Shown in pieces: positions 7,711 to 14,276 of a DNA stretch of 21,202 nt (positions are counted from its first letter, which is position 1; every line of letters starts with the position of its first letter). The position numbers and the translations under genes are program-made. Location: positions 1-21,202 of IMG/VR virus record IMGVR_UViG_3300030329_005906; one strand, 5' to 3'. The notes below the pieces were generated by a model that was not told where the DNA came from, ran no database searches, and saw only the letters and a program-made list of their open reading frames with translations. Source of the stretch: a virus.

Positions 7711-7927
7711 TTGGACTTGGACAAAACCCCCCCTCCCCCTAAAGGGGGGAGGGTTTTGTCTGTCCAACTTGGACATAATAGCTGGACAGCAATATTAGTT
7801 TTGTCCAACTGTATGCTTTAGCACTGTTTTTCAGTACCCATACGCACCCCACTTGGACAAAACCCTTTTGTCCAAGACACCCCATTTGGGCTATGTTGCC
7901 CAAAATCCCAAAAATAATTTTGTCCAA
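7711..7927. promoter_or_regulatory. Cluster of TTGGACAAAA / TTTTGTCCAA repeats: candidate origin or late operator
   Basis: This non-coding gap holds perfect copies of TTGGACAAAA at 7717-7726 and 7853-7862, and of the inverse TTTTGTCCAA at 7799-7808, 7866-7875 and 7918-7927. Partial copies lie at 7711 (TTGGAC), 7754-7767 (TTTTGTC-TG-TCCAA), 7769-7775 (TTGGACA) and 7783. The pair at 7853-7875 forms a perfect 10-bp palindrome with a CCC spacer. The pair at 7717-7767 brackets a C7TC5/G6AG3 hairpin. A further hairpin TTTGGGC-N6-GCCCAAA lies at 7885-7904. Position between primase-helicase and small terminase fits a replication origin or an operator controlling late transcription. Confidence 0.7.
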
Positions 7928-7929
7928 CA

Positions 7930-9930
7930 TTATCCGGTCCATTTCAGTCCTCCATCCGTTCCAATTTGAATGGTTCCATTATCGATTAGATTGTCGATGC
8001 GGCGCGTCACGGTCTTGTAGCTCGCGCCCGTCCTTTTACTGATGTGGTTCGATAAAGAATTCTTTGTGTGCTTGGTTGCTCCAGTGAGAGCTTCCTTGTA
8101 CTCCAAGAAATCAATTTTGACTGATGGTCTGCCGGCGCTTTTCTCCTCTGGCAGGTAATCACTGGCCCGCCAGCAGATGCTGCCTGGCGTATGTTCTAGA
8201 TAGATGGTGTGACCCTCAATGCCGGTCGCTGGGTGGGCCAACCCTGCCCGCTTCCCCCGCTTTGCCGCGGTGAGTTGGAATGTCTCATCCTCACCGCGGA
8301 CACTTTGCAGCACCATGATTGCCCTCGCCCAGTTCGTCAGGATGCTGCTGCCTATGCCTGCATAAGACAAATCATGTGTGGTCCAGCCTTTGGTATCCTT
8401 GGACGACTTGGGTTTGCCGGTGTGATGGATGATCTGGAGAATAGTGCCTGCTCGCAGTGCGATCTCACCCAGTTGATTGACAAAATTCCCCACCTCCTCC
8501 TGTGAATTGATATCGCCACCCAGATAACACAGGAGTGGGTCGATCCACAGCATATCCGGCTCATGCTCTGCCACCAGGTCAGCGGCAAGGTCGAGAAAAC
8601 TGGAACCTGTTTGATTAACAATGCGGAGAATATTTACCCTCTCCTGCACTGCCCTGAAGTCCACACCCTCCAGACCCCTCCTCACCCCCTGCACAGTCTC
8701 TGCAACGTCTCCAAAGTCATTCTCTGCCTCAATAATGAGGCTTGTGAGAGGTTTCACTGGCTTGATGCCCAGGAAATCTGTGCCTGCCGCCCAATGCATG
8801 GCCGCCTGTAGTCCCAGCACACTCTTCCCCAACCCACTGCCACCCACCCACACGCATGATGAGCCGCGGCACAGCCACCGGTTCCCCAGCACATTATCCT
8901 CGTCCTGATCGGGCGAAAACGACAGTAGGTCTGGCCATTCAAAAGGTGCGGGCAGCAGTGGCGCTGAAGGATCCCGGTACTCCACCGCCTGCTCGCATTG
9001 GCGCAGGATATCCAGCTTGGTGGCACCTGCGCGGGTCCAGTCATTGAAATCCTTGTGTTCGCTTGGCGTGGCGATCGACACCATTTTGCGGTAACCACTG
9101 CCGGCGATATCATTCATCCACTTCTTGGCCGGCGAATTACCCTCCGCGTCCTCCTCATCGTTTTGCGGAAATAAATGGACTTTACATGTGGACGGAAAAA
9201 TCCCCTTCAACTTCCCGCCCTGCGCCGCGCCGCGGGTGATTGCCACCGCGGACACGGCGGCCATCTCATTCGGCCAATCCAATGCATCCATGAACGCGAA
9301 CGCATCCCACTGGGATTCGAACGCGAACACGTTCTCCGTATGCTCGCCAATCACCCAGGGCGCCGATTTCCCCCCCAGCATTCGCCACCCCTTGTCCTTT
9401 GAATAAAGGTGGGCGCCGTCCACACTCCCGTTTTGGCGTGGGGGTTTGGGTTTGGGGTTATGTGTGACGGGAAAGGCCAACTGGCCCTGGACGACACCCA
9501 CCAATCTGTTTTCCACCAACCAATCAACGAACTTCTCGGAATAGCCACGCCACTCCACCAGTCTCGTTTTCATCGCCGGCGTAAAAGCCTTGCAAGCTGC
9601 ATCCCAGTCCATCTTCGGTCTGGGTGTGGAAAATTCAATTCGCGCCGGTTCCTCCCAAACCCCGGCGGCCTTCTTGTAATACTTAATTGCCTCCCCAACA
9701 TCCACCTGGAGCGCCCTTTGGATGAACGTCACCTCGTCCCCACTCTCACCCGTACCGTGATCCTTCCAAAACCACTGACCCTCCTTCTCAAAAATACCCC
9801 AGGACGGATTCCGGTCCTCCCTGAACGGGGACGAGCAACTCTGGGTTGCATGCTGCTCGTAACCCATGCGCCGCATCAATGTTGGCAACGGCACCAACCG
9901 CTTAATTTCACTCAACTCCACTTCCGCCAC
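7930..9930 (-). CDS. Primase-helicase (RepA/DnaB-like ATPase with N-terminal primase region)
   Basis: 666 residues. Residues about 10-75 resemble a CHC2-type primase entry domain (TQSCSSPFREDRNPSWGIF...FWKDHGTGESGDEVTFIQ), although only one clear Cys remains, so zinc binding is doubtful. Residues about 195-300 look Toprim-like (VFAFESQWDAFAFMD; HKDFNDW). A RecA-fold helicase follows: Walker A GGSGLGKS at 363-370, Walker B DMLWIDPLLCYLGGD at 459-473, and IIHHTGK near 500. The C-terminal 65 residues form a winged helix (NHISKRTGASYKTVTRRIDNLI). It likely unwinds and primes phage DNA. The start overlaps the preceding small gene by 19 bases. Confidence 0.85.
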   Translation of the reverse strand: MAEVELSEIKRLVPLPTLMRRMGYEQHATQSCSSPFREDRNPSWGIFEKEGQWFWKDHGTGESGDEVTFIQRALQVDVGEAIKYYKKAAGVWEEPARIEFSTPRPKMDWDAACKAFTPAMKTRLVEWRGYSEKFVDWLVENRLVGVVQGQLAFPVTHNPKPKPPRQNGSVDGAHLYSKDKGWRMLGGKSAPWVIGEHTENVFAFESQWDAFAFMDALDWPNEMAAVSAVAITRGAAQGGKLKGIFPSTCKVHLFPQNDEEDAEGNSPAKKWMNDIAGSGYRKMVSIATPSEHKDFNDWTRAGATKLDILRQCEQAVEYRDPSAPLLPAPFEWPDLLSFSPDQDEDNVLGNRWLCRGSSCVWVGGSGLGKSVLGLQAAMHWAAGTDFLGIKPVKPLTSLIIEAENDFGDVAETVQGVRRGLEGVDFRAVQERVNILRIVNQTGSSFLDLAADLVAEHEPDMLWIDPLLCYLGGDINSQEEVGNFVNQLGEIALRAGTILQIIHHTGKPKSSKDTKGWTTHDLSYAGIGSSILTNWARAIMVLQSVRGEDETFQLTAAKRGKRAGLAHPATGIEGHTIYLEHTPGSICWRASDYLPEEKSAGRPSVKIDFLEYKEALTGATKHTKNSLSNHISKRTGASYKTVTRRIDNLIDNGTIQIGTDGGLKWTG

Positions 9931-10124
9931 AATGTCACCCCGTCAAACTTCTGCTTTTTTTGATCCACCCGGCACTCCACCAGGCACCACGGGATCCCGC
10001 CCCGCTCCATGTCATCGATCACCCGTCGCAACAGCATCCCCTCCTGCTCCAGGTTGTAGGTGCGGGTAATGCGCACAAAACCCGCCCGCTTCGCCGCCGT
10101 CTTGCTCAGGGTTTTGGACTCCAT
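9912..10124 (-). CDS. Small conserved-looking phage protein
   Basis: 70 residues, basic, not recognised. It contains KRAGFVRITRTYNLEQEGMLLRRVIDDMERGGIPWCLVE, a mixed helix/strand pattern without metal-binding motifs. The start ATG 10124 has GGGGATAA just upstream and lies inside the end of the preceding gene; its own end overlaps the primase-helicase start, so it is probably translationally coupled to replication functions. Confidence 0.65.
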   Translation of the reverse strand: MESKTLSKTAAKRAGFVRITRTYNLEQEGMLLRRVIDDMERGGIPWCLVECRVDQKKQKFDGVTLWRKWS

Positions 10125-10399
10125 TTATCCCCTTCCCCAAGTGCTTTTAGCACGCGCCTCGCCAATGCCTTCTCGGCATCGTTAGCATTCTTGCAAGCCA
10201 GCACCACCTCGGCCACCTGATGCTTGAGCGTCAGGGCATATACCACCATGTCCACGGCCTCCCACACGATCTCCTTGTGTACGGGCTTCGACGGTAAAAA
10301 CCCGCCATGCTCCGCAACACCGGCCCGATACTTGCCGCTGCCCAGTTGGGCAAACTCGGCCTCAATCCGTTCCCAATCTGCAATATCTGCGTCAGTCAT
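10106..10399 (-). CDS. Small helical protein, possibly MazG-like
   Basis: 97 residues from ATG 10399, chosen because GGAG lies seven bases upstream. The sequence GSGKYRAGVAEHGGFLPSKPVHKEIVWEAVDMVVYALTLKHQ resembles the helical core of small phage nucleotide-pyrophosphohydrolase-like (MazG-type) proteins, with acidic E/D positions in WEAVDMVVY. The full ExxED motif set of active MazG is not clear, so the enzymatic assignment is tentative. Its first 15 bases repeat those of the neighbouring Cys-rich gene. Confidence 0.6.
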   Translation of the reverse strand: MTDADIADWERIEAEFAQLGSGKYRAGVAEHGGFLPSKPVHKEIVWEAVDMVVYALTLKHQVAEVVLACKNANDAEKALARRVLKALGEGDKWSPKP

Positions 10400-10422
10400 T
10401 TTATTTCTCCAGTTGGTGTTTT

Positions 10423-10539
10423 TTATTCCCCCTCGCAAGTGCAGCCAAAGCTCGCGCATTCGCTGCAATAATCGTCCTCATGCTCAAATCCCATGTAGTC
10501 CATGTGCCGCATTTCGGCTTCGTGGTCTGCGTCAGTCAT
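10423..10539 (-). CDS. 38-residue Cys-rich mini-protein
   Basis: The frame runs from ATG 10539 to TAA 10423-10425. The product begins MTDADHEAEMRHMDYMG and ends with C-x2-C-x4-C-x-C (YCSECASFGCTCEGE), a possible small metal-binding site. Its start codon overlaps the methyltransferase stop (ATGACTGA), as is usual in this operon. The neighbouring gene downstream also starts MTDAD, encoded by the same bases. It is not recognised as a family. Confidence 0.55.
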   Translation of the reverse strand: MTDADHEAEMRHMDYMGFEHEDDYCSECASFGCTCEGE

Positions 10540-11647
10540 TCATCAACTCCTTGTACAACGTCCTAAAAGCTACTTCCGCCGTATCCGGCACCACCCCATT
10601 GCCCAATAACCTCAACCGATCCACGCGGTTGGCAGTTGGGTCCAGCCCACTCTCGGTAGTCCCATCAGTTGCTCGACCCAATTTGGATTCAGTTTGCCGT
10701 TTGCTCCTTTCACCACCTTCTCCTCCAGATACAACGGCACAGTGTTCTTGCCCTTGCTCTGCCGAAACTTGAGGCACTTCTCCATCGTCTCCTCGCTGCG
10801 CGGGCGGCTCATTGCCGTTGGGGTTGGCCAGTTCTGCACCTGCGCTGGCAACGGTTGTTGATGAACTTTCCCCTCCGCATTCCGCTTCACCCATGTGTCC
10901 AGATTCTCCGCGCTCGTCTTGTCGGCTCGCGGTGTCGCCCACAACTCTTGGCTCTTCCCATTCGTGCTGGGGTTCGCCAGGGCGGGCGGGCCATTCTCTT
11001 CGATGTTCACTGCATCGGGAAGTAGGTCGCCCCTCATCTTCCCGTCCTTCCGCTTCAGCGTCACATAGCAACCCTTCCAATCTCTCGCCGAGGCTGTGGG
11101 CCAGGATGAACACTCTTTTCCGCTGGTGTGGCGCACCGCATTCAGCCGCTGAGAATACGCCCCACGCACACTGGTAACCTTCTCTTTCCAATTCTCTGAG
11201 GCAATGAAGCAAAACGGGCGTTCCGGCTGGGTCGGCCCATCCGTCTCCCTTGAGTTTGGTGCTGATAATTCCTTCCACGTTTTCAAGGAAGACCCATTCT
11301 GGCTGAATAGTTCGTATTGCATTTTTTATGTAGGGGAAGAGGTGCCTTGGGTCTTCGTCGCCTTCTTGCTTTCCTGCTGCTGAGAAAGGCTGGCAGGGAA
11401 AACCCCCTGATAAGATAGAAACGCCTTTTGGAATGCAGTCCAAAGGGAGGGCCTTAAGATCCGCCCAGATAGGACACGGATCCAGTTCACCCGCTTCCAT
11501 CTTTGCGACCAGGTTTGCGACCGCGTAGGCTTCGATCTCGCTAACAAGGACTGTTCGCAGAGTTGGCAGGCATCGTTTAAGTCCGAGGTCGATCCCTCCG
11601 TATCCAGCGCAGAGTGAGACGTGTGTAATTGGCGCGGTAGTATCCAC
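10532..11647 (-). CDS. DNA (cytosine-5) methyltransferase
   Basis: 371 residues from GTG 11647, which overlaps the TAA of the preceding gene. Motif I is VSLCAGYGGIDLGL (10-23), motif IV GGFPCQPFS with catalytic Cys85, motif VI FLENVEG (E122-N123-V124), motif VIII GAPHQRKRVF (171-180) and motif X DRLRLLGNGVVP near 343-354. The stretch between motifs VIII and X, the usual target-recognition area, is long, charged and low-complexity. It coincides with a second reading frame that also looks like protein. It methylates C5 of cytosine in an unknown target, likely to protect phage DNA from host restriction. Confidence 0.93.
   Translation of the reverse strand: MDTTAPITHVSLCAGYGGIDLGLKRCLPTLRTVLVSEIEAYAVANLVAKMEAGELDPCPIWADLKALPLDCIPKGVSILSGGFPCQPFSAAGKQEGDEDPRHLFPYIKNAIRTIQPEWVFLENVEGIISTKLKGDGWADPAGTPVLLHCLRELEREGYQCAWGVFSAAECGAPHQRKRVFILAHSLGERLEGLLCDAEAEGREDEGRPTSRCSEHRREWPARPGEPQHEWEEPRVVGDTASRQDERGESGHMGEAECGGESSSTTVASAGAELANPNGNEPPAQRGDDGEVPQVSAEQGQEHCAVVSGGEGGERSKRQTESKLGRATDGTTESGLDPTANRVDRLRLLGNGVVPDTAEVAFRTLYKELMND
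10612..11322 (-). CDS. Nested out-of-frame gene inside the methyltransferase (WPTP / LMG-P-GWT type protein)
   Basis: A 236-residue frame starting at ATG 11322, in a different minus frame from the methyltransferase and lying wholly within it. It contains repeated SSWPTASARDWKG, LWATPRADK and NWPTPTAMSRP blocks and ends GKLNPNWVEQLMGLPRVGWT, a pattern I know from phage proteins linked to cytosine methyltransferases. It begins right after the ENV motif region and stops almost exactly where motif X begins in the other frame. Shadow frames rarely show such repeated family-like motifs. No clear ribosome binding site was seen. It could be a real overprinted gene or the remnant of an older frame of the recognition domain. 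Confidence 0.55.
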   Translation of the reverse strand: MQYELFSQNGSSLKTWKELSAPNSRETDGPTQPERPFCFIASENWKEKVTSVRGAYSQRLNAVRHTSGKECSSWPTASARDWKGCYVTLKRKDGKMRGDLLPDAVNIEENGPPALANPSTNGKSQELWATPRADKTSAENLDTWVKRNAEGKVHQQPLPAQVQNWPTPTAMSRPRSEETMEKCLKFRQSKGKNTVPLYLEEKVVKGANGKLNPNWVEQLMGLPRVGWTQLPTAWIG

Positions 11648-11648
11648 A

Positions 11649-12146
11649 TTAGTTGGCCTCCAGCGTGTAAACCGGCTTTACCATTCCGGCGAGGAGGTGC
11701 TGGTGCGCACGTCTCTTCACCTCGGCAATGGTCAGGCGTTTGCGACTGTCGATGGTAACCTCTGCCTCTATTTTAACGCGGCAACGGTTTGGCGCCGGTT
11801 CACGCTCCGAGTCGTCCGGGTTCATCTCCAGCAGATGCTTGAGCCGCCAGAAACGCTTGGCTGTGTGTTTGCAAATGCCGATCAACCCGCGGATTTTCTT
11901 GGTCGCATACAAGACAGTACCGTGGTCCCTGTTAAAAACAGTCCCCACACCCACCGCGGTGGCGCCCAATTCCCTCAAAATGAACATTGCCATTTGCCGT
12001 GCCTCCACCAGCAGGAACGTCCGTCGTCGTCCCAACAACTCACCCCGCGTCACCCCGTAGACCTCGCAGACCTCGCGGATGACCTCATCACAAAACTCTT
12101 TTCGCAAAGCATTGCTCGCGCCAATTCGGTGTGGACTCATGGTCAT
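11649..12146 (-). CDS. Stand-alone DnaA domain IV-like DNA-binding protein
   Basis: 165 residues. Residues about 17-95 match the C-terminal DNA-binding domain of DnaA: VIREVCEVYGVTRGELLGRRRTFLLVEARQ, then ILRELG, then the signature FNRDHGTVLYATKKI (R73-D74-H75), equivalent to the RDHTTVLHA loop that reads DnaA boxes. The AAA+ ATPase domain is absent. The C-terminal 60 residues are basic and unassigned. It could load replication at a phage origin or compete with host DnaA. The start ATG 12146 overlaps the exonuclease stop by four bases (ATGA). Confidence 0.85.
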   Translation of the reverse strand: MTMSPHRIGASNALRKEFCDEVIREVCEVYGVTRGELLGRRRTFLLVEARQMAMFILRELGATAVGVGTVFNRDHGTVLYATKKIRGLIGICKHTAKRFWRLKHLLEMNPDDSEREPAPNRCRVKIEAEVTIDSRKRLTIAEVKRRAHQHLLAGMVKPVYTLEAN

Positions 12147-12817
12147 GCCGCCACCCTCCTTTCGATGCGGTCAAATACCTGCTCGGTCAGTTCAAGATCC
12201 TTCTCCAGATACTCCAGCGCGGCAGCGTCGTCCTCCTTTAACAATCGGGCAAAATTCGCGCCGCTCCCGTTTTTCGCGCCAATGCCCAGGTGTTTGGCAA
12301 AATTGTCCAGCGACACGCGACCCTCCGGCCCAAACACTCCGCAACCCCACAACTGCATCGTGTCAACGAAGCAGTCATCGAATCGACCCTTACCTGTTCG
12401 CGCCAGGTACGGGATGGCAATGTCATGCCTCCAACAACGGCGCACAATAAATGGCAGATCGAAGCTCAATACGTTATGCCCCACCCACCAGGCCGGCTTG
12501 ATCTTCTCCCATGCATTCCAGAATGATGTCAGGACATCCTTCTCGTCACCGAGGAGCAGGGTATTCTCCCCGCCAACCCTCATGCCGATCGCCAGCACCT
12601 CGCCCGTCAACGGACTCAATGCTGCGCGTTCTCGCCACTCACTGGACTTCTTCGCCAGTGCTGCGCGGATCTTCTCTGGGTCTTTAATATTCCGCGGCGG
12701 ATCAAACACCGGCTCAAAGTCATCCAACTCCTGCTCCGGCAACGGTCCCGTTTCAATATCAAAGAAAACCGTCTTCATGCCGTCCCTCATGTCATATTGT
12801 CCTACGTCTTTATTCAT
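12143..12817 (-). CDS. 3'-5' exonuclease, DnaQ/PolB-exo-like (RNase H fold)
   Basis: 224 residues from ATG 12817, which overlaps the stop of the upstream membrane peptide (ATGA). ATG 12778 with GAGGG upstream is an equally good start and gives MKTVFFDIETG at once. Exo I is VFFDIETG (D20/E22 in the long form), Exo II VGHNVLSFDLPFI, and Exo III YLEKDLELTEQVF. The family resembles predicted exonucleases related to family B polymerases. There is no polymerase domain. It likely serves in replication or recombination with the neighbouring DUF669 and DnaA-like proteins. Confidence 0.85.
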   Translation of the reverse strand: MNKDVGQYDMRDGMKTVFFDIETGPLPEQELDDFEPVFDPPRNIKDPEKIRAALAKKSSEWRERAALSPLTGEVLAIGMRVGGENTLLLGDEKDVLTSFWNAWEKIKPAWWVGHNVLSFDLPFIVRRCWRHDIAIPYLARTGKGRFDDCFVDTMQLWGCGVFGPEGRVSLDNFAKHLGIGAKNGSGANFARLLKEDDAAALEYLEKDLELTEQVFDRIERRVAA

Positions 12818-12930
12818 CGTGATAAGTGTATAATGGTTGCGATCAGCGCGACCAACCAGGCCAGGAGAACAATCCAGAAACCGAGAAGTCCCCACCTCTT
12901 TTGTCCTTCATGCTCTCCTGACCCTTTCAT
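12814..12930 (-). CDS. 38-residue single-helix membrane peptide
   Basis: The frame runs from ATG 12930 to TGA 12814-12816. A short charged N-terminus (MKGSGEHEGQKRW) is followed by one strong hydrophobic segment (GLLGFWIVLLAWLVALIATI) and a short basic end (IHLSR). The stop overlaps the exonuclease start as ATGA, the same junction used elsewhere in this operon, which supports it as a gene. A ribosome binding site is weak. A perfect AGGAGA lies 5' of a different-frame ATG at 12911, so initiation is uncertain. Function unknown; a holin-like or membrane-tethering role is only speculation. Confidence 0.5.
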   Translation of the reverse strand: MKGSGEHEGQKRWGLLGFWIVLLAWLVALIATIIHLSR

Positions 12931-12972
12931 GGTCGCCGTCTCTATTTGTTGGTAGCGATTAGCGAATAAAAC

Positions 12973-13037
12973 GGGTGCCGGGGAGGCTGAATGCGACCGT
13001 AGTCGCTAAGGAGGTGCGCCCGTGGCCCCCGGCACCC
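12973..13037 (-). ncRNA. Structured RNA element with an exposed anti-Shine-Dalgarno-like sequence
   Basis: An 11-bp perfect stem (GGGTGCCGGGG at 12973-12983 with CCCCGGCACCC at 13027-13037) encloses a 5-bp hairpin at 12993-13006. On the minus strand the loop reads C(UACG)G, a UNCG-class very stable tetraloop, which suggests the minus strand is the functional RNA. Between the two stems the minus RNA carries CACCUCCUUA (13007-13016), identical to the 3' tail of bacterial 16S rRNA. The outer stem is followed by GTTTTATT, so part of it may also terminate transcription. It lies between the DUF669 gene and the membrane peptide. Confidence 0.55.
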
Positions 13038-13047
13038 ATAATTGAAT

Positions 13048-13680
13048 TTAAAATGGAACGTCGTCGTCCTCCGGCAACTCATTCCCCGGTTTCACACCCA
13101 CCGGTGTCTTCGGCTTCGCCGGCGTATTCGTCACCGACAACGTCTTCTGCGCCTTGGCCTTGTCATCCACAAAGCCCGACTCCTCACTCAGGTCACCGTA
13201 GCGTTCCCTTGCCCGCTCCGCGTTCTCCGCAACATAACCGCGGATGCGTTCGCCATCGTAATGCCCGCTTGGCGCCGGCCATTCCTCTTCCGCCAAGGCC
13301 CGCGCACGGTCCACCACAGCATACTGGTTGCCGGCATTGGAGATCTCGTTCTCTACCTCCAAAACACAACCCGTGCCAACCAGCTTGGAGAGGTTGATCG
13401 TCTCGCCGGGCTTAATGTCCTGGCCGCGCCACTTTTTGAGGAACTTGTAAAGGTTCGCCTTGGGGTTCAGCGACTCCGTGAATCGGGTCTTCACCAGGAA
13501 CGGGCGCCCGTCATTCATCTTTTCCTCCACCTCAAAATAAAAGTAGAGCATGTTCTTCACCCCAAACGAGGTGTGTTCGTTTGGTGACTGCACAATGTCC
13601 ACCAGCACAGCCCGATGCTCTCCGGGTGGGCAGGGTTTGTAATCGGTTGTTCCTGAACTTGCTGTCAACGTGATACTCAT
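13048..13680 (-). CDS. DUF669-like protein with SSB-type acidic tail
   Basis: 210 residues. The core (YKPCPPGEHRAVLVDIVQSPNEHTSFGVKNMLYFYFEVEEKMNDGRPFLVKTRFTESLNPKANLYKFLKKWRGQ, read in parts) matches the pattern of DUF669 phage replication proteins. The protein ends in ELPEDDDVPF, nearly the DDDIPF tail of bacterial single-stranded DNA-binding proteins, which recruits partner enzymes. A long Lys/Pro linker precedes the tail. It is inferred to bind single-stranded DNA or recruit the adjacent exonuclease, nuclease and helicase. The start ATG 13680 lies 14 nt after the nuclease gene. Confidence 0.75.
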   Translation of the reverse strand: MSITLTASSGTTDYKPCPPGEHRAVLVDIVQSPNEHTSFGVKNMLYFYFEVEEKMNDGRPFLVKTRFTESLNPKANLYKFLKKWRGQDIKPGETINLSKLVGTGCVLEVENEISNAGNQYAVVDRARALAEEEWPAPSGHYDGERIRGYVAENAERARERYGDLSEESGFVDDKAKAQKTLSVTNTPAKPKTPVGVKPGNELPEDDDVPF

Positions 13681-13694
13681 GGTGTTTCTTTCGT

Positions 13695-14048
13695 TTACTT
13701 TTTTGGTGCATTTTCCGGCGGGTACACCCCGCCCAAAAAATTCATAAAATCATCCGCCCGCAACGTGATGAGCCAGTCGCAGTGATCCTTCTTGTGTGCC
13801 ACCACCGGCAACCGCCCCGCCGCATCCCGCTTCGCCTGGTCGATCGCGTCCTGTATGTTGGGTTGGTTTTTGCCCACCTTCACCTCCCAGTGGACCCACG
13901 GTAACTCCTCGCAAACCACGTCGCTCGCGTCTCCGCTTTGCCCACAAAATTGGCTCGTCCTCCTCGCACTCCCATAACCCGCGTCCCTCAAGACCAAAAC
14001 CCATGCCCGCTCGCCCCTCTTCCCTTTCTGCCGGCTCGCTCGTCCCAT
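13695..14048 (-). CDS. PDDEXK nuclease, Holliday junction resolvase-like
   Basis: 117 residues. The layout is a basic N-terminus with E13 (KGKRGERAW), then SGDASDVV (D40/D43), then HWEVKVG giving the E55-x-K57 catalytic pair, then AIDQAKRDA and PVVAHKKD. This matches small phage PDDEXK endonucleases of the archaeal-resolvase type. It likely resolves branched DNA before packaging. The start ATG 14048 is two bases after the stop of the zinc-ribbon gene. Confidence 0.8.
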   Translation of the reverse strand: MGRASRQKGKRGERAWVLVLRDAGYGSARRTSQFCGQSGDASDVVCEELPWVHWEVKVGKNQPNIQDAIDQAKRDAAGRLPVVAHKKDHCDWLITLRADDFMNFLGGVYPPENAPKK

Positions 14049-14049
14049 C

Positions 14050-14265
14050 TCAATTATTAGGAACCTCGCTTGGATGCTTCGGGTGCCTCACCCCGGTAGT
14101 CGCCGCCAGTAAAGCGTCGATTAAAATTGCCTGTGGGGCGCACTGGGGACAGACATACGCCCGCACCGTGGAATCGAGGTAGTTTACCATTGTTGCCGAA
14201 TCGCACGCCCAACAATATCCCGCACTCAAATGCCCCATCTTCTTGATCCCCGGCAATTTCCCCAC
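14050..14265 (-). CDS. Small zinc-ribbon protein
   Basis: 71 residues from GTG 14265, chosen because AGGGGGA lies six bases upstream; ATG 14238 is an alternative. Two CxxC pairs (YCWAC at 18-21, VCPQC at 39-42) spaced 17 residues apart form a classic zinc ribbon. No other domain. Such proteins often bind DNA or act as transcription factors in phage early operons. Its specific role is unknown. Confidence 0.7.
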   Translation of the reverse strand: MGKLPGIKKMGHLSAGYCWACDSATMVNYLDSTVRAYVCPQCAPQAILIDALLAATTGVRHPKHPSEVPNN

Positions 14266-14276
14266 AACTATTCCCC

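Noticed and set aside
7711-7927. CRISPR array
   Set aside because: Repeats are 10 bases long, in both orientations and irregularly spaced, with no spacer structure and no cas genes.
11697-12833. 378-codon plus-strand frame opposite the DnaA-like and exonuclease genes
   Set aside because: Spans two well-supported minus-strand genes; low-complexity Ser/Pro/Arg sequence and no recognisable motif.
12911-12911. 22-codon minus frame starting at ATG 12911 with a good AGGAGA site
   Set aside because: Encodes a short peptide with no features (MKDKRGGDFSVSGLF...), and competes with the membrane-peptide frame that couples to the exonuclease; kept only as a caveat on initiation.
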